Positions 23,157 through 34,961 of a stretch of DNA of 64,000 nt are shown piece after piece; within the stretch, counting starts at the first letter, position 1, and the number at the start of each line of letters is the position of its first letter. A program made the translations under genes and the position numbers. Below the pieces are notes generated by a model that was not told the origin of the DNA, made no database searches, and saw nothing but the letters and a program-made list of their open reading frames with translations. The stretch comes from Delphinus delphis (Eukaryota > Chordata > Mammalia > Artiodactyla > Delphinidae). The stretch is taken from the NCBI RefSeq assembly GCF_949987515.2, contig NC_082689.1:9725501-9789500 (forward strand), given 5' to 3'.

Positions 23157-23773
23157 GCAGGTGAGATGGTTAATTTTATGTGTCAACTTGACTGGGCTAA
23201 GGGATGCTCAGGTAGCTGGGGAAAAAAAAATAGTTCTAGATATGTCTGTGTGGGTGTTTCCAGAAGCGATTAGCATTTGCATTAGTAAACTTTGAGTAAA
23301 GACATGTGATTTTGGGGGACAATGTGGGTGGGTGTCGTCCAATCCATTGAAGGCCCAAATAGAGCAGAAAGGTAGAGGAAGGGCAAATTCGCTCTCTGCT
23401 TGAGCTGGGTCGTCCAGCTTCTCCTGTCCTTGGACATCCATAGTCCTGGTTCTTGGGCCTTTGGACTCAGACCCGGACTTACACCATTATTCCCCCACCC
23501 CATTTTGGGGCCTTTGGACTCGGACTTATACTATCAGTTCCTCTGGTTCTCAGGCCTTTTGACTCAGACTGAATTACACCACTGGGTCTCCAGCTTATAG
23601 ATGGTAGGTCATGGGACCTCTTAGCCTCCATAACCACATAAGCCAATTCATATAATAAATCTCCTCTTACACCCATCTGTCTATCTATCTATCTATCTGC
23701 CTACCTACCTACCTACATACCTATCTCTCTCTCCTATTGGTTCTGTTTTTCTGGAGAACTCTAATACAGCAGG
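23157..23773 (+). mobile_element. Solo LTR, MaLR/ERVL-like, perfect 5-bp duplication
   Basis: A 607-bp element (23162-23768) with TG and CA ends, flanked by a perfect 5-bp target-site duplication, gcagg, at 23157-23161 and 23769-23773. It starts 'tgagatggttaattttatgt' and ends 'ctctaataca'. A poly(A) signal aataaa lies at 23654-23659, followed by a tetranucleotide microsatellite. A 5-bp duplication suits ERVL-class integration. No proviral interior is present, so recombination between two LTRs is the likely history. The exact subfamily name is not certain. Confidence 0.85.
23676..23735. repeat. (CTAT)n/(CTAC)n microsatellite
   Basis: Compound tetranucleotide run 'ctatctatctatctatctgc' followed by ctac and tctc units, about 60 bp, inside the LTR just after its poly(A) signal. 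Confidence 0.9.
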
Positions 23774-24429
23774 CATGCCTCAAAATTAGGGAGTAGCAAG
23801 CCTGACCCCATTATTGCACTCTTGAATGAATTTCTCCCTTCCTCTGAATTTAGGAGAGGGGCCGGCTGGCCTGTGTATGACTGATTTTCTACACCAGGCA
23901 GGTATTTCAGTTCTGGGATGGAGAAGCTGCTTTGAAGGTCTGGACACGAAATCTAGGTTGAAGGTGGCATGTTTCCCAAAATGAATCATTCCCAAAATCA
24001 CGATTTTTATATACTGTTGTCTTGTCACATAGTAGGTGCTAAGCAAACATTTGAATGAATGATGACTGTTACTTAGCTAACCGCGATAAAACATCATGGG
24101 GTAAATATCTTTAGGATCATAGTGACTTTTATTTTGTTACCTGTGTAATTATGAAACTGAAAAATTGTTGCCTTTATGTTTTTCGGAAAGTAAATGAATT
24201 ACATGATAGGTTCATAACTCCAGGACATCAAAACATCTCAACAACACATTTCCTGAAATTAAAATCCTCCTGAGAGCATTAATGAATAAGTGCTTAGGTG
24301 TGATAGTGAGAATGAAGCTGGTAATTTTAAGTATTATAAATAGAAGCACGGATATCAAGACTTGGGAATTATTTTAATTATTGACAAGAAGTTCACGGAG
24401 AAGATGCCATTAGCAGTGAGCGTTCCCTT
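23774..24429. other. Unassigned, no gene seen
   Basis: Mostly plain sequence. Positions 24015-24060 ('cacatagtaggtgctaagca', 'aatgaatgat') look like the 3' tail of a MIR or L2 in sense. Confidence 0.5.
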
Positions 24430-24460
24430 TTATGTATGTATGTATGTATGTATGTATTTA
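24430..24460. repeat. (TATG)n microsatellite
   Basis: About seven uninterrupted tatg units followed by 'tattta'. Confidence 0.92.
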
Positions 24461-24589
24461 ATGAATCCCCAGCACTCACATCGAGGGTGGCACTGAGTTT
24501 GAGTTGAGCCCATGCTTGGCTGTTTGCACTGTATCTCACCATTGGTCTGCCCCTGGACCACTCACTTTTATAGGGATGATCTCGTTTAT

Positions 24590-24752
24590 TCCTAACAACA
24601 CTGTGAGGCAGGGACCTTGTTGGAGGTGACACTGTGGCACAGAGAGTTTAAGGAACACATCCAAGGTCACACAATGAGTGACTGGCAGAATCTGGATTCA
24701 GCTTGGTCTCCTTAATCTGAAAGCTTCTGCTTCCAGCCACTAGGATACCTCC
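24590..24752 (-). repeat. MIR SINE fossil, antisense
   Basis: 'cctaacaacactgtgaggca', 'ggcacagagagtttaaggaa', 'ccaaggtcacacaatgagtg', 'ggcagaatctggattcagc' and 'ccactaggatacctcc' fit an inverted MIR. Confidence 0.8.
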
Positions 24753-25170
24753 TTCCCGCTAGATTGCAGGCTATGGTGATGCTTTTTCTGGTTTTAGTTA
24801 TTAACACGGGCACAGGATGGCTTTTCACTTATTTCGTTAATGGCCAAGGTGCTTTGTGTTAGCTTCCTGGGCCTGCAGTAACAAACCACCCAAACTTGGA
24901 GGCTCAAAACAGTGAAAAGTGACTCTCTTACAATTCTGGAGGCAAGAAGCTGTAGGTCAAGGTGTGGGCAGGTCACACTCCCTCCAAACGCTCTAGGGGA
25001 GGATCCTTTTTTGCCTTTTCCAGGGACTGGTGGTTTTTCGAGTTCCTTGGCCTGTGGTAGCATAACAATCTGTGCCTTCATCTTCACGTGGGTTTTCACG
25101 TGGCCTTTCCTGTGTCCCTGTGCTGGTCTCCCCTCCCCTCCCCTCCCATCTCCTCCCCTCAGCTCAACTC

Positions 25171-25229
25171 ATCCCTAAATAACAGGCACATTGTTAGTGC
25201 TTAATAAAATCTTAGTGAATGAATGAATT
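25171..25229 (+). repeat. 59-bp block copied from 22472-22530
   Basis: 57 of 59 bases match. The two differences are g/a and c/g at block positions 39 and 45. Similarity stops at the block edges, and LTR sequence resumes on the right at about 25230. Confidence 0.8.
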
Positions 25230-25256
25230 ACATTTTCAAACCCCCCTTTTCCAAAC

Positions 25257-25481
25257 AGTCACAAATTTTTTTTTTTTTTGGTACGCGGGCCTCTCACTGT
25301 TGTGGCCTCTCCTGTTGCGGAGCACAGGCTCCAGACGCGCAGGCTCAGCGGTCGTGGCTCACGGGCCCAGCCGCTCTGCGGCACGCGGGATCCTCCCGGA
25401 CCGGGGCACGAACCCGCGTCCCCTGCATCAGCAGGCGGACTCTCAACCACTGCGCCACCAGGGAAGCCCCCAAAGTCACAA
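25257..25481 (-). mobile_element. CHR-type SINE, short form, nested in MLT1
   Basis: Element about 25265-25473, T run 25265-25279, head at right ending 'caccagggaagcccc'. The 8-bp target-site duplication agtcacaa is at 25257-25264 and 25474-25481. It lies inside the MLT1 LTR and so postdates it. Confidence 0.93.
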
Positions 25482-25555
25482 TTTATAAGCTCTGGGAGTC
25501 AGGAGACGGACATATCACTTTGGGGGGGCCATGATTCAACCCACTACAGTATACC

Positions 25556-28261
25556 TTTTCATCCTTTTTATGCACCCCAAATGAAACCAAGTTACTTTTT
25601 TTTGAAGGAATGAAAGTATTCATTTGCCTCTGCACTCCTGGATCTTAGGATTGTGAAGACCTTGTGAAATTTCTTTTCTTCTCCTGGATCTGATGGTGTT
25701 TAAATGGCTATTTCCTCCGTCTCCCCAGAAGTTCTTTAAGATGCTTTTTTCTGATCTTAGTTATTAACATTTTATTTCCTGTTTTTACTGGTCCCTCCTT
25801 TGATTTCATTTCTTTTACATCCTTTTTTATCTATTAATTTTTTAACTTAAAAATTCTTTTTTGCTATTGTTTTGTATATTTGATTCCATTCTTTCTGATT
25901 TTTCTTGATTGTGCATGGCCTTAACTAAAGATACTGTGCAGCTTCGAGGGTTGTTGCTCGTGGTGATAAGGGGTCCACTGTACGTTTCAGTGAGTGCCAC
26001 ACAATTATGGGGAAATGTCCTGAGATTTGGCAGTGTTTTAGAGCTAGGTCAGTAAATTGTTCATTCCCTTAGATTTATCTCAGTAGCAGTATCTGAAAGA
26101 TCTTCTACAAGTTTCCAGATGTTAGTTAATGATGCTTTTGGTATTTCTTTATGCAGACTTTTTTTCCCTTGTAGAGTTTGAGACTATAAAGTCAACACCT
26201 GCAGTTGGGTTAAAATTAAACTTTTCACTTGTGTAAGGTGACACATTGGTGTTTTGGTTAATGTGACCTCAGTAATGTGTTCAGGCTGAGTTTCAGGTGG
26301 CTCCCTAGGACATTCTGATTTGACCTCAAAGGTGTGAAATGTGTTAATTTGTTGGTAGTTTCTGTAGCTAAGAACTCCTTGGTCTTGTTGTAGGGACTGG
26401 AACCTTCTATTCCAATCCAAAATCTGAGACTTTTCTGACCCGTAAGCTTAACAGTACTCAAGGGCCAGATGGTTGGAATTCAGGACCATCTTGGGAAAGG
26501 GTTCAGCTGCCACAACCATTAGTAATGAACCAGACGAAATATACTCTCAGGATGGGATTTCCCAAAAGACTCCTTTTGTCCTTAGGCGTTATTATTGTCT
26601 TTGTAAGAAACATATCGAAATAAGACCAAATTCCCTCCCATACCCTTTGCCTAAACCTCCCTCTAAATATGGATTTAAGACAATCTTGCGAACCTTCCTC
26701 GTGGCTTTTGTATTTTTCTTTGGTGTCCTGCAGCATGGCTCATCTTACAGCAGGGATTCTCAACCATTAGCCAGTCCTAACCCCTCATATTTTTTCCTCT
26801 GTTGTTTACTTCCTCTTAGACTAACCAGATGGTGTGAGGCTTAGGAAACACATGCGTGGCTGTGAATGTTAAGAAACGGCATGAAAAGCAAAGAACTCAG
26901 TCTCAGAAGGTGGATTTATGGGAGCTTAACGGGAGCTGGTCTGACTCCATTGTTTCCTGCTTGGTGATGGGGGCGGGGGTGTGTTTTGCTAGCTAATTTA
27001 GTGTAAAATGAGCCTCAGTTAATATTTTTTCTCGTCAATTTGAACTGCTTAGGAAAGGAGTGGAAAACACTTGGGTTCGGCAGGGAGCTGTTGAGGGTAG
27101 GGTGATCATCCCAGTTGTCTGTGATCTAGCGTGGCTTTGTTTATATATTTATGAAAAGTGCACACGGTGCGGAAGATACTGGCCATTCACAGAGAAAGGT
27201 AACTAGATGGAGAATTTGTTTACTTTTTATTTTCGTGGCAAGTGGCTCAGGGGAAGCCATGAGCTCCCAGTGGGCTTGGGGCCAATGGTTCTCAACTCCA
27301 CTGAAACAAAAACCTGAATTTGCTTTCATGGCTGACTGTGGGGCCCCGGAGAGCTAACACCTTTCCCACTGCTCTCCCCCCGAAGATGCTTCAGTCTCGG
27401 CTACCCGGCTCCAGCAGGACTGGGTGGCAGCTGTCAACAGCAGGGGTGCTGCCTCCCAGAGCCGGAAATGCAGATGGTTTTCTCCCGACACCTCTGACTC
27501 TCGGGCTCTAAGTGCTTCTAAGGTACTATGTTCCACGTGAGAAGAAACCTTGGGTTTCCAGAGTGTGATGGGGAAGACTCCAGAAGCCAATGGAAATGCT
27601 CACCGCGTGCCCACTGAGCTGTGGACCGACATTAGCATGCTGATGCCGGAGCTCTAACAAATTCCAGGGAGAAGAAAGATCGTGTGTTAGCGATGGAGCT
27701 AATCGTCCCCAACCCCACTCATTAACTACTCCCGGGGCCCTGCCTCTCTGTGCTCCCTTCTGCACCATGTGAACAGCTTTTCACAGCTTCTTTTCCATCT
27801 GCTGAAATAAACAATAGCCTTTGTAATCAGTGGAAAAAGGAGCAGCAGGTGAAGAACTATTTTTAGACATGCTGAAAGCTCAAGGTTGATTACTACATTT
27901 TCACGCCTAAAACACAAGATGCAAGGCTGAAAAAAAGGGATTTTTTTTTTTTGCCCTCGGCTGTGCTCACGCTGTCTGCTGTCTTTCACTTGCTGCTTTC
28001 TGCCTGGTGCTTCCTTCTGTCACCGGAGACGCTGGAGGGACAGTGGTTCAGGTCACCTCCTTTTCATGGCATCTCTTCCATCCCCTACCTGGTGGCATTT
28101 TATAACAATGACTGCTCTTCTTTTCTCCCACCTCTCTCTTTAACATACTACTGAAGAGATTGATGTGCATGTGGTCCATGGTTCATTCCCCTCCGTGGTG
28201 TTCTGATATATTAGCCCTGGTGCCCTCGCCAGATCACGTGGAGAACTTCATATGCAAGTCG
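25556..28261. other. Unassigned, no gene seen
   Basis: 2.7 kb with no firm repeat or exon. Positions 26180-26740 keep several medium frames on the minus strand (78, 67 and 77 residues) with charged, protein-like composition, which could be a decayed retrocopy. I cannot name a parent. An oligo-T run lies at 27941-27952. Confidence 0.45.
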
Positions 28262-28445
28262 GCCTTACCTGTTATCTCATGTGTTCTGCAGCATACATCT
28301 GCAGGGTGGTGGTCTTATCCATTGCACAGATGAGGAAAGTGAGACGGGGGCTTGGAGAGGGTCAGAGGCCAGTTCAGCCCATCTGCCTAATCATGGCAGA
28401 GCTCGAGTCTGAACCCAGGTTTTTCTGATCCCAGACCTGTTCTGC
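28262..28445 (-). repeat. MIR SINE fossil, antisense
   Basis: 'cacagatgaggaaagtgaga', 'gcttggagagggtcagagg', 'catggcagagctcgagtctg' and 'aacccaggtttttctgatcc', in inverted MIR order. Confidence 0.75.
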
Positions 28446-30546
28446 TCATTTTTCCTGCTGCCTTTCCCACTGACTTAATTTCAAATCGTTCTTGACTGCC
28501 GGGGGCAGGAAAAATGAGCAGAACAGGAGGTCTCCATTTTTCTTTTGACGTTTTGTTGTAGCTCTTTGATTCTATCATTAAGTAAATCTCTTTTGAGTAC
28601 AGTGTTCCTTTTTTGAAGCGCTACAGTAATGACCAGTCATAGCTAGAATGTCAAATGCCTGTCATTCTCCTTTTCTATTTGAGACAAATCCATTATGTCC
28701 CCCACCGATTTTCTCTCTGCCATCAGGGTGCCTGATTCAATTGTCCCTACTGCTGCTTTGTGGCTGTAACGATGCATCTTAAGAGCATCGTGGTTGTTGG
28801 CACTTGGACGCTTGGATTGTTCCCGTGGATTGTGCTAACCTGTATGTTGCTCAGTGTCTAGTCTCCGTTTGACTGCTCGTTGCTTCCTCGTGATCGCCTT
28901 TGAAACTCAGGGACTTACTCTGAGATGTCACCTGCAGAAGGTCCTTGAGGTCCCCTTGGCTAATGCTGTGCTCATTCATTGTTTGGGAATAAAAGACTCC
29001 TCCATCTCTATCCTGTTAAAATGCGCTGTCTTTTATCATCTTTTGCTCCATGCTGAGTTACCTGAGACAGACCCCAGAGGGTAGAGAAGGGAGGGACTCT
29101 GAGCTTGAGAACAGACTGAGATCTGAATCGGTCCTTCTCCACCCCTGCTTCCCAAAGGGGGTTTTCTCCTGCAATTCTGCTTTCTCTGAGACCCAGATAA
29201 TGTCCTGAGACCTTGCAGAGCAAAAAAAAAGAGAGTGATTCCAGGGCTTGCTCGCAGCCAGAGCTTGGATGAAGACACTCAGGTGTCTTCTGAGAACTGT
29301 AGGAAAACACAGAGGATTAAGACTTTATGCCCGTTTACCCCAATCCGTCCTGGAGTCATTCATAAATGTGTTTATGCCAATAAGAGTCCTTTGGTTGCAA
29401 GCAACAGAAATGCACTCTTGTTAATTTCAGCATAAAAGGAATTGACTGGACTGAAGGGCAGCTCTCAGAGTTGAAGATGAAGCTGAGTGATTGACCTTGG
29501 CAAGAAGGGAAGCCAGGGTGGGTCAGGAAGTAGGGACTGTCCTTGCCTGGAGCCATCCTTTCCTGGAGCTGCCCTCAGGAAAATTCAGCCTCGGTCCTCC
29601 AGTCACTTGATTCACGACTGGAATTAGATAGAGGCTGAACGGACTGGGCATGTCGTGGGCCAAACTTTGGGCCAGATTGACAGTGCAGTAAACCTCCCCA
29701 AGGGAAACCCTGGCGCTCATTCCAGCTGAAGGGCAAATGGAGGAGAGGCAAGCGAAATCATTATATGTCCCCTACATTCTGTGTTTATCCCCGGTTCTAG
29801 AGATTCTATGGAAAGCATTTCATGGCTGTCCACAGTGATGGGTCCTAGGGCTCTTCAGAACCAGCAGGAAAGTGAGGAAGGGACTCAGAGAACAGACACT
29901 GTCAGGTGAGGCGAGCACCGTCTTGGAAGTAACAGTGGACAGCGTTGGGTAACTCTGGGCAGGCAGGTAGAGCGCATTCTGGTGGGAGAGTGGCACCAGG
30001 TAATGCAAATCCACAGAAAGAAATCTGCAAGCAGACGTGTAGAGGCCGGTGGGGAGGTGGTGGGTTCATGGAGGGTTGGTTGCAAGAGTGAAGGGCTGGG
30101 CTTTAGCATCAAGATGCCCCTCTTTTCAGGAGAGAGGATCTGGCATTGCAAGCCTGGTCTTCTGCCCAAGAAGTTCTCTTCTGATAGGGTGAAGGCCGCT
30201 TTGCAGGACTAGCCCCAGGTAAGATTGCCAAATAGGGAAATGCATTTTCATTTGTAAAACCCTTTCCCTTTCCTTGGTGATGATCATCTCCATTCAAGTA
30301 GAGAGCAGAAGATACCCTTTTTGTTACGTCTCCTCTAAGCTGCCTCCACAACCCAGGCTCAGACGCTTCATTCACGCTAGGGCGTAAGTACATGAGAATA
30401 GCTTAGTGGGGATTTTCGCACTTTTCACCAGGAGTGGGGAAGCCCAAGAGTTGACTCTCTAGCTGATGGTATCTCTTTAGTTACTGTGTGTGGGAGAGTA
30501 GGTAACAGGTGAATTTGTTTTGTGGGCGTAGGGTTCATCTGGCGGT
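28446..30546. other. Unassigned, no gene seen
   Basis: No supported gene. Positions 29385-29480 ('cctttggttgcaagcaacag', 'cataaaaggaattgactgga') look like a known class of old LTR or DNA-transposon repeat, but I cannot assign it. Frames here are short and overlap on both strands. Confidence 0.45.
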
Positions 30547-30791
30547 TAAGCTATTGATTTTTTTAATATATATATATATTTTTTTCTGTACGTGGGCCTC
30601 TCACCGCTGTGGCCTCTCCTGTCGCGGAGCACAGGCTCCGGACGCGCAGGCTCAGCGGCCATGGCTCACGGGCCCAGCTGCTCCGCGGCACGTGGGATCC
30701 TCCCGGACCGGGGCACGAACCCGTGTCCCCTGCATCGGCAGGCGGACTCCCAACCACTGCGCCACCAGGGAAGCCCTAAGCTATTGATTTT
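30547..30791 (-). mobile_element. CHR-type SINE, short form
   Basis: Element 30562-30776 with a perfect 15-bp target-site duplication, taagctattgatttt, at 30547-30561 and 30777-30791. The tail has turned into a (TA)n run at 30566-30580. The perfect duplication indicates a comparatively young insertion. Confidence 0.96.
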
Positions 30792-31074
30792 GAAGCTCTT
30801 CCTTAAGAGAAGATGTGAGAAGGGAGAGCAGAAAGGGAAGAGTTAAGGACAATTCTCCTTCACTGTATATAAAGTGTAATGACCTCCAGCTGTTAGACAT
30901 TTTCTGTCATCACATTGAAGGATATAAATATAATCCTCCTTTTGATGCTTTCCACTGCTGTAGTCCTGGTGTCATTCCACAGTGCTCTTAGCTAAAATCA
31001 GCGGTGTGTAGGAGCTGGCTTCTGATAGCTTGCTTGCAGGGCTGACCCCGGGCATCTCCTTCCAAGCTGGAGTT
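30792..31074. other. Unassigned, no gene seen
   Basis: Short plain stretch between a SINE and an old repeat. Confidence 0.5.
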
Positions 31075-31185
31075 CAGTGACATCACATTGGTAGCTGAAA
31101 ATTGGACATGGTGGGAGTATTTACACTGTGGAAATTGGAAATGCTTTAAAGCAGGAAGTTTTTTCAGAGAGTTGGCTGTTAAACG
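31075..31185 (+). repeat. Unnamed ancient repeat, copy 2
   Basis: Same block order as 770-885: 'ttggtagctgaaaattggac', 'gtgggagtatttacactgtg', 'gaaattggaaatgc' and 'agagttggctgttaaacg'. An inverted third copy lies at 40820-40905. Confidence 0.55.
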
Positions 31186-32284
31186 TGTATCTGCATATAA
31201 CTGGATATAATTCATTTTGAAGTATTGCTTTTACATACCTAACGCTCTCCCTCCTATGGAAGATAACATTTTAAAAAGTAATACTGATAAGCATGTAAAC
31301 GTATAGTTAAGCTTACAAAGCATCTTTGTACTCAACCTTCGCTATTAACTTTTTTTACCTTAAAAAAAAAAAATAAAGAAAATGCTGTTTTCTGAGTGCA
31401 ATAGGAATACATCCTGAAATGACTGTGGATTAGACAAGTTGAGAGTCTTAGCAGAGACCCTTTTAACCTGCTGTTGTGGTCTAGCCTTTTCTCACCTCCT
31501 CCTCTCTTCTGGTCTCTGTCAACTGGAAAGAATGCCAAGTGTCAGTCACCTGTTCAGTCTAATGAGTTCAGGACAGCATATGCTTCATTCATGGATTTTG
31601 GCCTCTTGACACAGGTTAGTGGAGACACATTATCTCTGGGTCAGAAGAAGCCTACTGTAATTGCAAGCACGTTTTCAGCAGAGGAAGATTTTGCATATTA
31701 AAAAAAAAGTGTTTGGAACAGCGAGTATGTAGGATATGAGTTACTCTGTGGCAAAGTGCACTCTTCAAAGAAAGGTCTATTAGCTTTTGTATTTGAATCA
31801 GAGAGAAACAGTGTCATAGATAATCACAGCATATATATGGAGCGATGTTTACCATTTAGTAGCTGTTATGACTTGGTTTCATTATCATAATGACGATCAT
31901 GCATATGCTTAAAATTCCCAACGCAAGACTCAAGACTGAAAAAAGAGAATTCTTTAGAAAATGACATATTCTAAAACATCTAAGTCATTTGATATCTCTG
32001 AAGTGAAGTAATGAAAAAAGGTTTGGAGAAATGGAATAACTACAGTGCCTTTAAACATTCAATACAGAACTTACCAGTAACACAAAAAAGCTTGCAGTTA
32101 TTTCAGGCACTCAAAGGCTTTGCAAAGAGAAAGCCCTAAATACTGAATCTGATGCAAAACAACTTAAGTGTTACCCTAAGAATAGTATATGCTCTGACTT
32201 AAATACAAAATAATGATCTCCATTTAGACAGTGGAGAGAAGATTCTAAACAGTAGGGCTAACTACCTCGAGCTTGTAACTTTAC
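31186..32284. other. Unassigned AT-rich stretch
   Basis: An A run lies at 31361-31373. The 75-residue frame at 31474-31701 has no recognisable family. No RNA gene seen. Confidence 0.5.
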
Positions 32285-32365
32285 ATGATTCAGTTAGCAT
32301 TTATCGAGCATTTACTATGTACCACACATGGTGAGAGATCCTCGGGATGCACACATGATTATCAT
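32285..32365 (-). repeat. L2 LINE tail, antisense
   Basis: 'gcatttatcgagcatttact', 'atgtaccacacatggtgaga' and 'atcctcgggatgcacacatg' match the start of an inverted L2 3' end. Confidence 0.6.
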
Positions 32366-32579
32366 GGGAAAGCAACCACCTGAGTAAATGGGAGAGAAAA
32401 ATCCAAACTCAGGAATGGAGGTGAAGAACTCAGTACTCAGCTTCCCCAGTACACTAAAATTATACCCTAAGTCTTCCTGAGGACATTTCTAATGTTTTCC
32501 TAATACATTTTGAACTGTGGGCCCCTCCTTTTTATATAAAAAGGCAAATGCTGTAAGATTGTATACTTTTATTTCTTTA

Positions 32580-33180
32580 ACTTTTTTTCTGATAAACGTA
32601 AATCATGCTCTTTGTGGAACAATGAGAACTTTTAGAGGAGTCTAAAGAAAATAAATCGCTGGCCATCTCCCAGGTCTGAGATAATCACCTTTCAGCACAT
32701 TTCCCCAGAATATTGTTTATATGTATATGTAAATATGTCATAGATTTCAGGTTGGAATCATTTATATACACAATTTTATATTCTGCCTTTTCCCTTAAAT
32801 TTCTCATGAGCATTTCTGCATGTCATTAAATTTTGTACAAAAACCTGTTTTTTAATTGTTGGCTATTTCATCATACAGACATCGTAATTCATTTAGTATT
32901 TCTTCTGTTGTTAGACTTTGAGGTCGTTTCCATTTTTTTGCTATGGTAAGTTATAGATAGCTTTGATGTAGATATTCATAGATACTCTTGTATAAAAATC
33001 TTTGTGCACATTTCTGAATGCAATCATACTATATCTTCTTAGGAACAGAATTACTGAATCAAAGAATTATGGTAATTGTAATAGCTTTCGATAACTTGTT
33101 TCCAGACTGCATTCTCCAAGTGTTTCCTAGTTTATATTCCCATATGCAATGATGTGAATATTCTCAAAATGTACGTTTTA
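32580..33180 (+). repeat. Ancient LINE 3' region
   Basis: Diverged but ordered blocks: 'ctgataaacgtaaatcatgc', 'tttatattctgccttttccc', 'tcatgagcatttctgcatgt', 'attgttggctatttcatcat', 'ttgctatggtaagttataga', 'aggaacagaattactgaatc' and 'gtttcctagtttatattccc'. An old L1-type 3' region in sense. Related to 44310-44460 and 44990-45720. Confidence 0.6.
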
Positions 33181-33269
33181 ATATTAATGTAATGGATACA
33201 AGTGAGCAAGTTGAGTTCTGAAAAAAATATTTTGCAATGATTAATTTTTACAGAGGTGAGATAAATATC

Positions 33270-33555
33270 GTCCTTGCTTTTCCCGTTGCCTGATTTGCTC
33301 TCCCTCAGATCACTGCATTACATTCCGCTCTCTCTTTACACACCACCCGCTACGAGAGACCATTCTGGAACCCTTTGACCACTTCTCTCCCCATTTTGTC
33401 TTCTTCTTACTAGCATCACTTGGTTTTAAATAGTTATTACTTATCTCTTGTCTCTGTGCTACTGCATGTTAAGCTCCATGAGGCTGGGGAGATCATCGGG
33501 TCCCCTAGCACAGAGAGTGTTCAGTCAGCAGACGTTAAATGGATGCCCTGAAATA
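33270..33555 (+). repeat. L2 LINE 3' region, sense
   Basis: 'ccctcagatcactgcattac', 'ctgttaagctccatgaggct'-like sequence (33468-33486), 'cctagcacagagagtgttca' and 'agacgttaaatggatg' fit the L2 3' untranslated region. Confidence 0.6.
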
Positions 33556-34220
33556 CTGGAAGAATTGGATTGCTTTTATGTTGTTTTTTTTTCTTTATTC
33601 CTTCAGAAAACCCGAGTGTAATGTTACATAACAAGCAACTGTCAGATGTTTAGTCTGTCCTATTAGTAACACAGAGATGGCTGGCTCCAGCCTTTACCCC
33701 ATAAATTATGCCAACAGCACAATTGCATAGAGAAGCATAATGTACTGGCTCAGCATCAGCAAGATACGGATAAAAATGTATGGTTACTTGACTTCCCAGT
33801 TTTGATATTTGGGATTCTGGATTAAACTAGGATAGCACTATTTATTTTATGCAGTGAGCCATCTGTGTTTACAGTGTTTTTCCAAATCAGGTTTTTTGGA
33901 CTATTTTATTATTTATTACAGATTTGTCTTGGCAGTCCAAGCTGTGTACTAGTGTGCACTTGGGACTGGTTTAGTCACAACTTCTTGTAATAATGTCTTA
34001 AAATTAGCAGGTGAAAATAATTCATACTCATGGTGGGCTAATTGGGCACTTGAACCCTGGTTGTCATTTACTCACTGAAGTTTTTGTAGGAGGCATGGAG
34101 AGGAAACAGGATGTGGAGGTTCAGATTCAGGTGGCAACAGGAAAAGGATTAAAAGCCCCATGGCCAAGGTTTTACGTGACTGTGTGTTTCAGAAATGACA
34201 CTGCATGTGCCGTGATGACA
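33556..34220. other. Unassigned, no gene seen
   Basis: AT-rich sequence without a recognised family. The 90-residue frame at 34011-34283 runs into a MIR and is not a gene. Confidence 0.5.
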
Positions 34221-34221
34221 T

Positions 34222-34462
34222 ACAGCCAACATTTACTGGCTCCCCTGGTTTTCCAGGCTCTTAGGCACTTTACGTGGATTTAACTTAATCCTCGAAAGTA
34301 GACATTGTCAGTGTCATCATCAAGACCCTTGTTCTGCCAGGGAGGCATGGGGAGCTTAAGTAGTCCACACAAGGTTAGACAGCTAGGAAGCTAAAGAACT
34401 GGGATCAAAGCCCTGGCAGGCTGGTTCCAGGGTCTGACCTCCTAACTGCTATGCTACCCTCT
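34222..34462 (-). repeat. MIR SINE fossil, antisense
   Basis: Nearly full length: 'caacatttactggctcccct', 'cacaaggttagacagctagg', 'gaactgggatcaaagccctg', 'ggctggttccagggtctgac' and 'ctaactgctatgctaccctc'. Confidence 0.82.
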
Positions 34463-34561
34463 TCCCTGGTGCAAGGCTCATCGGAGGTCAGACTACTACT
34501 CAGGAAGGCCCATGCGGTAATTCTAAGTGCATGATGCTGTCTAGACTACAAAGACCCCGTC

Positions 34562-34725
34562 ACACATAGCATCTCCTCTGGTTCAGACAGGTGCCCTCAC
34601 GATAGATATCATGACGTCCTTCCTTGCGAAACTGAGGCCCATGGAAGATGTGACTTGCTCAAGACCACACAGCTAGTAACTCTTGAAGCCACTATTTGAA
34701 TTCCTGATTATTATTTGTAAGCTTC
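34562..34725 (-). repeat. MIR SINE fossil, antisense
   Basis: 'gcgaaactgaggcccatgga', 'tgacttgctcaagaccacac' and 'agctagtaactcttgaagcc' fit a second inverted MIR, 100 bp beyond the first. Confidence 0.72.
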
Positions 34726-34961
34726 CATATTCTATGTGCTTCCATGGCCCTCCATGGCCTCGGGTAATATGTAGGTAACGTTCTCATCTACTCAGCCTAC
34801 TCAGACCACTGTTGGAATATTCCTCCCATTCAGTTCCCTGCATTTGTAGGGTATGTTTTATCCCAGAGAAGATTTGGTGTGATGTAGGGGGAAACTTTTG
34901 ATTTTATTGCGGACATCTATTGAGGAAGACTGGATATCCTGTCCCCAGAGGAGCCACACAG

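Larger units (their letters stand above)
24855..25555 (-). mobile_element. MLT1-type LTR, interrupted twice
   Basis: Left part 24855-25170: 'gtgttagcttcctgggcctg', 'acaattctggaggcaagaag', 'cctttcctgtgtccctgtgc'. Right part 25230-25264 and 25474-25555: 'ttccaaacagtcacaa', then 'tttgggggggccatgattca' and 'acccactaca'. Between them sit a 59-bp block matching 22472-22530 and a CHR SINE. Antisense MaLR LTR, no retroviral interior. Confidence 0.7.
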
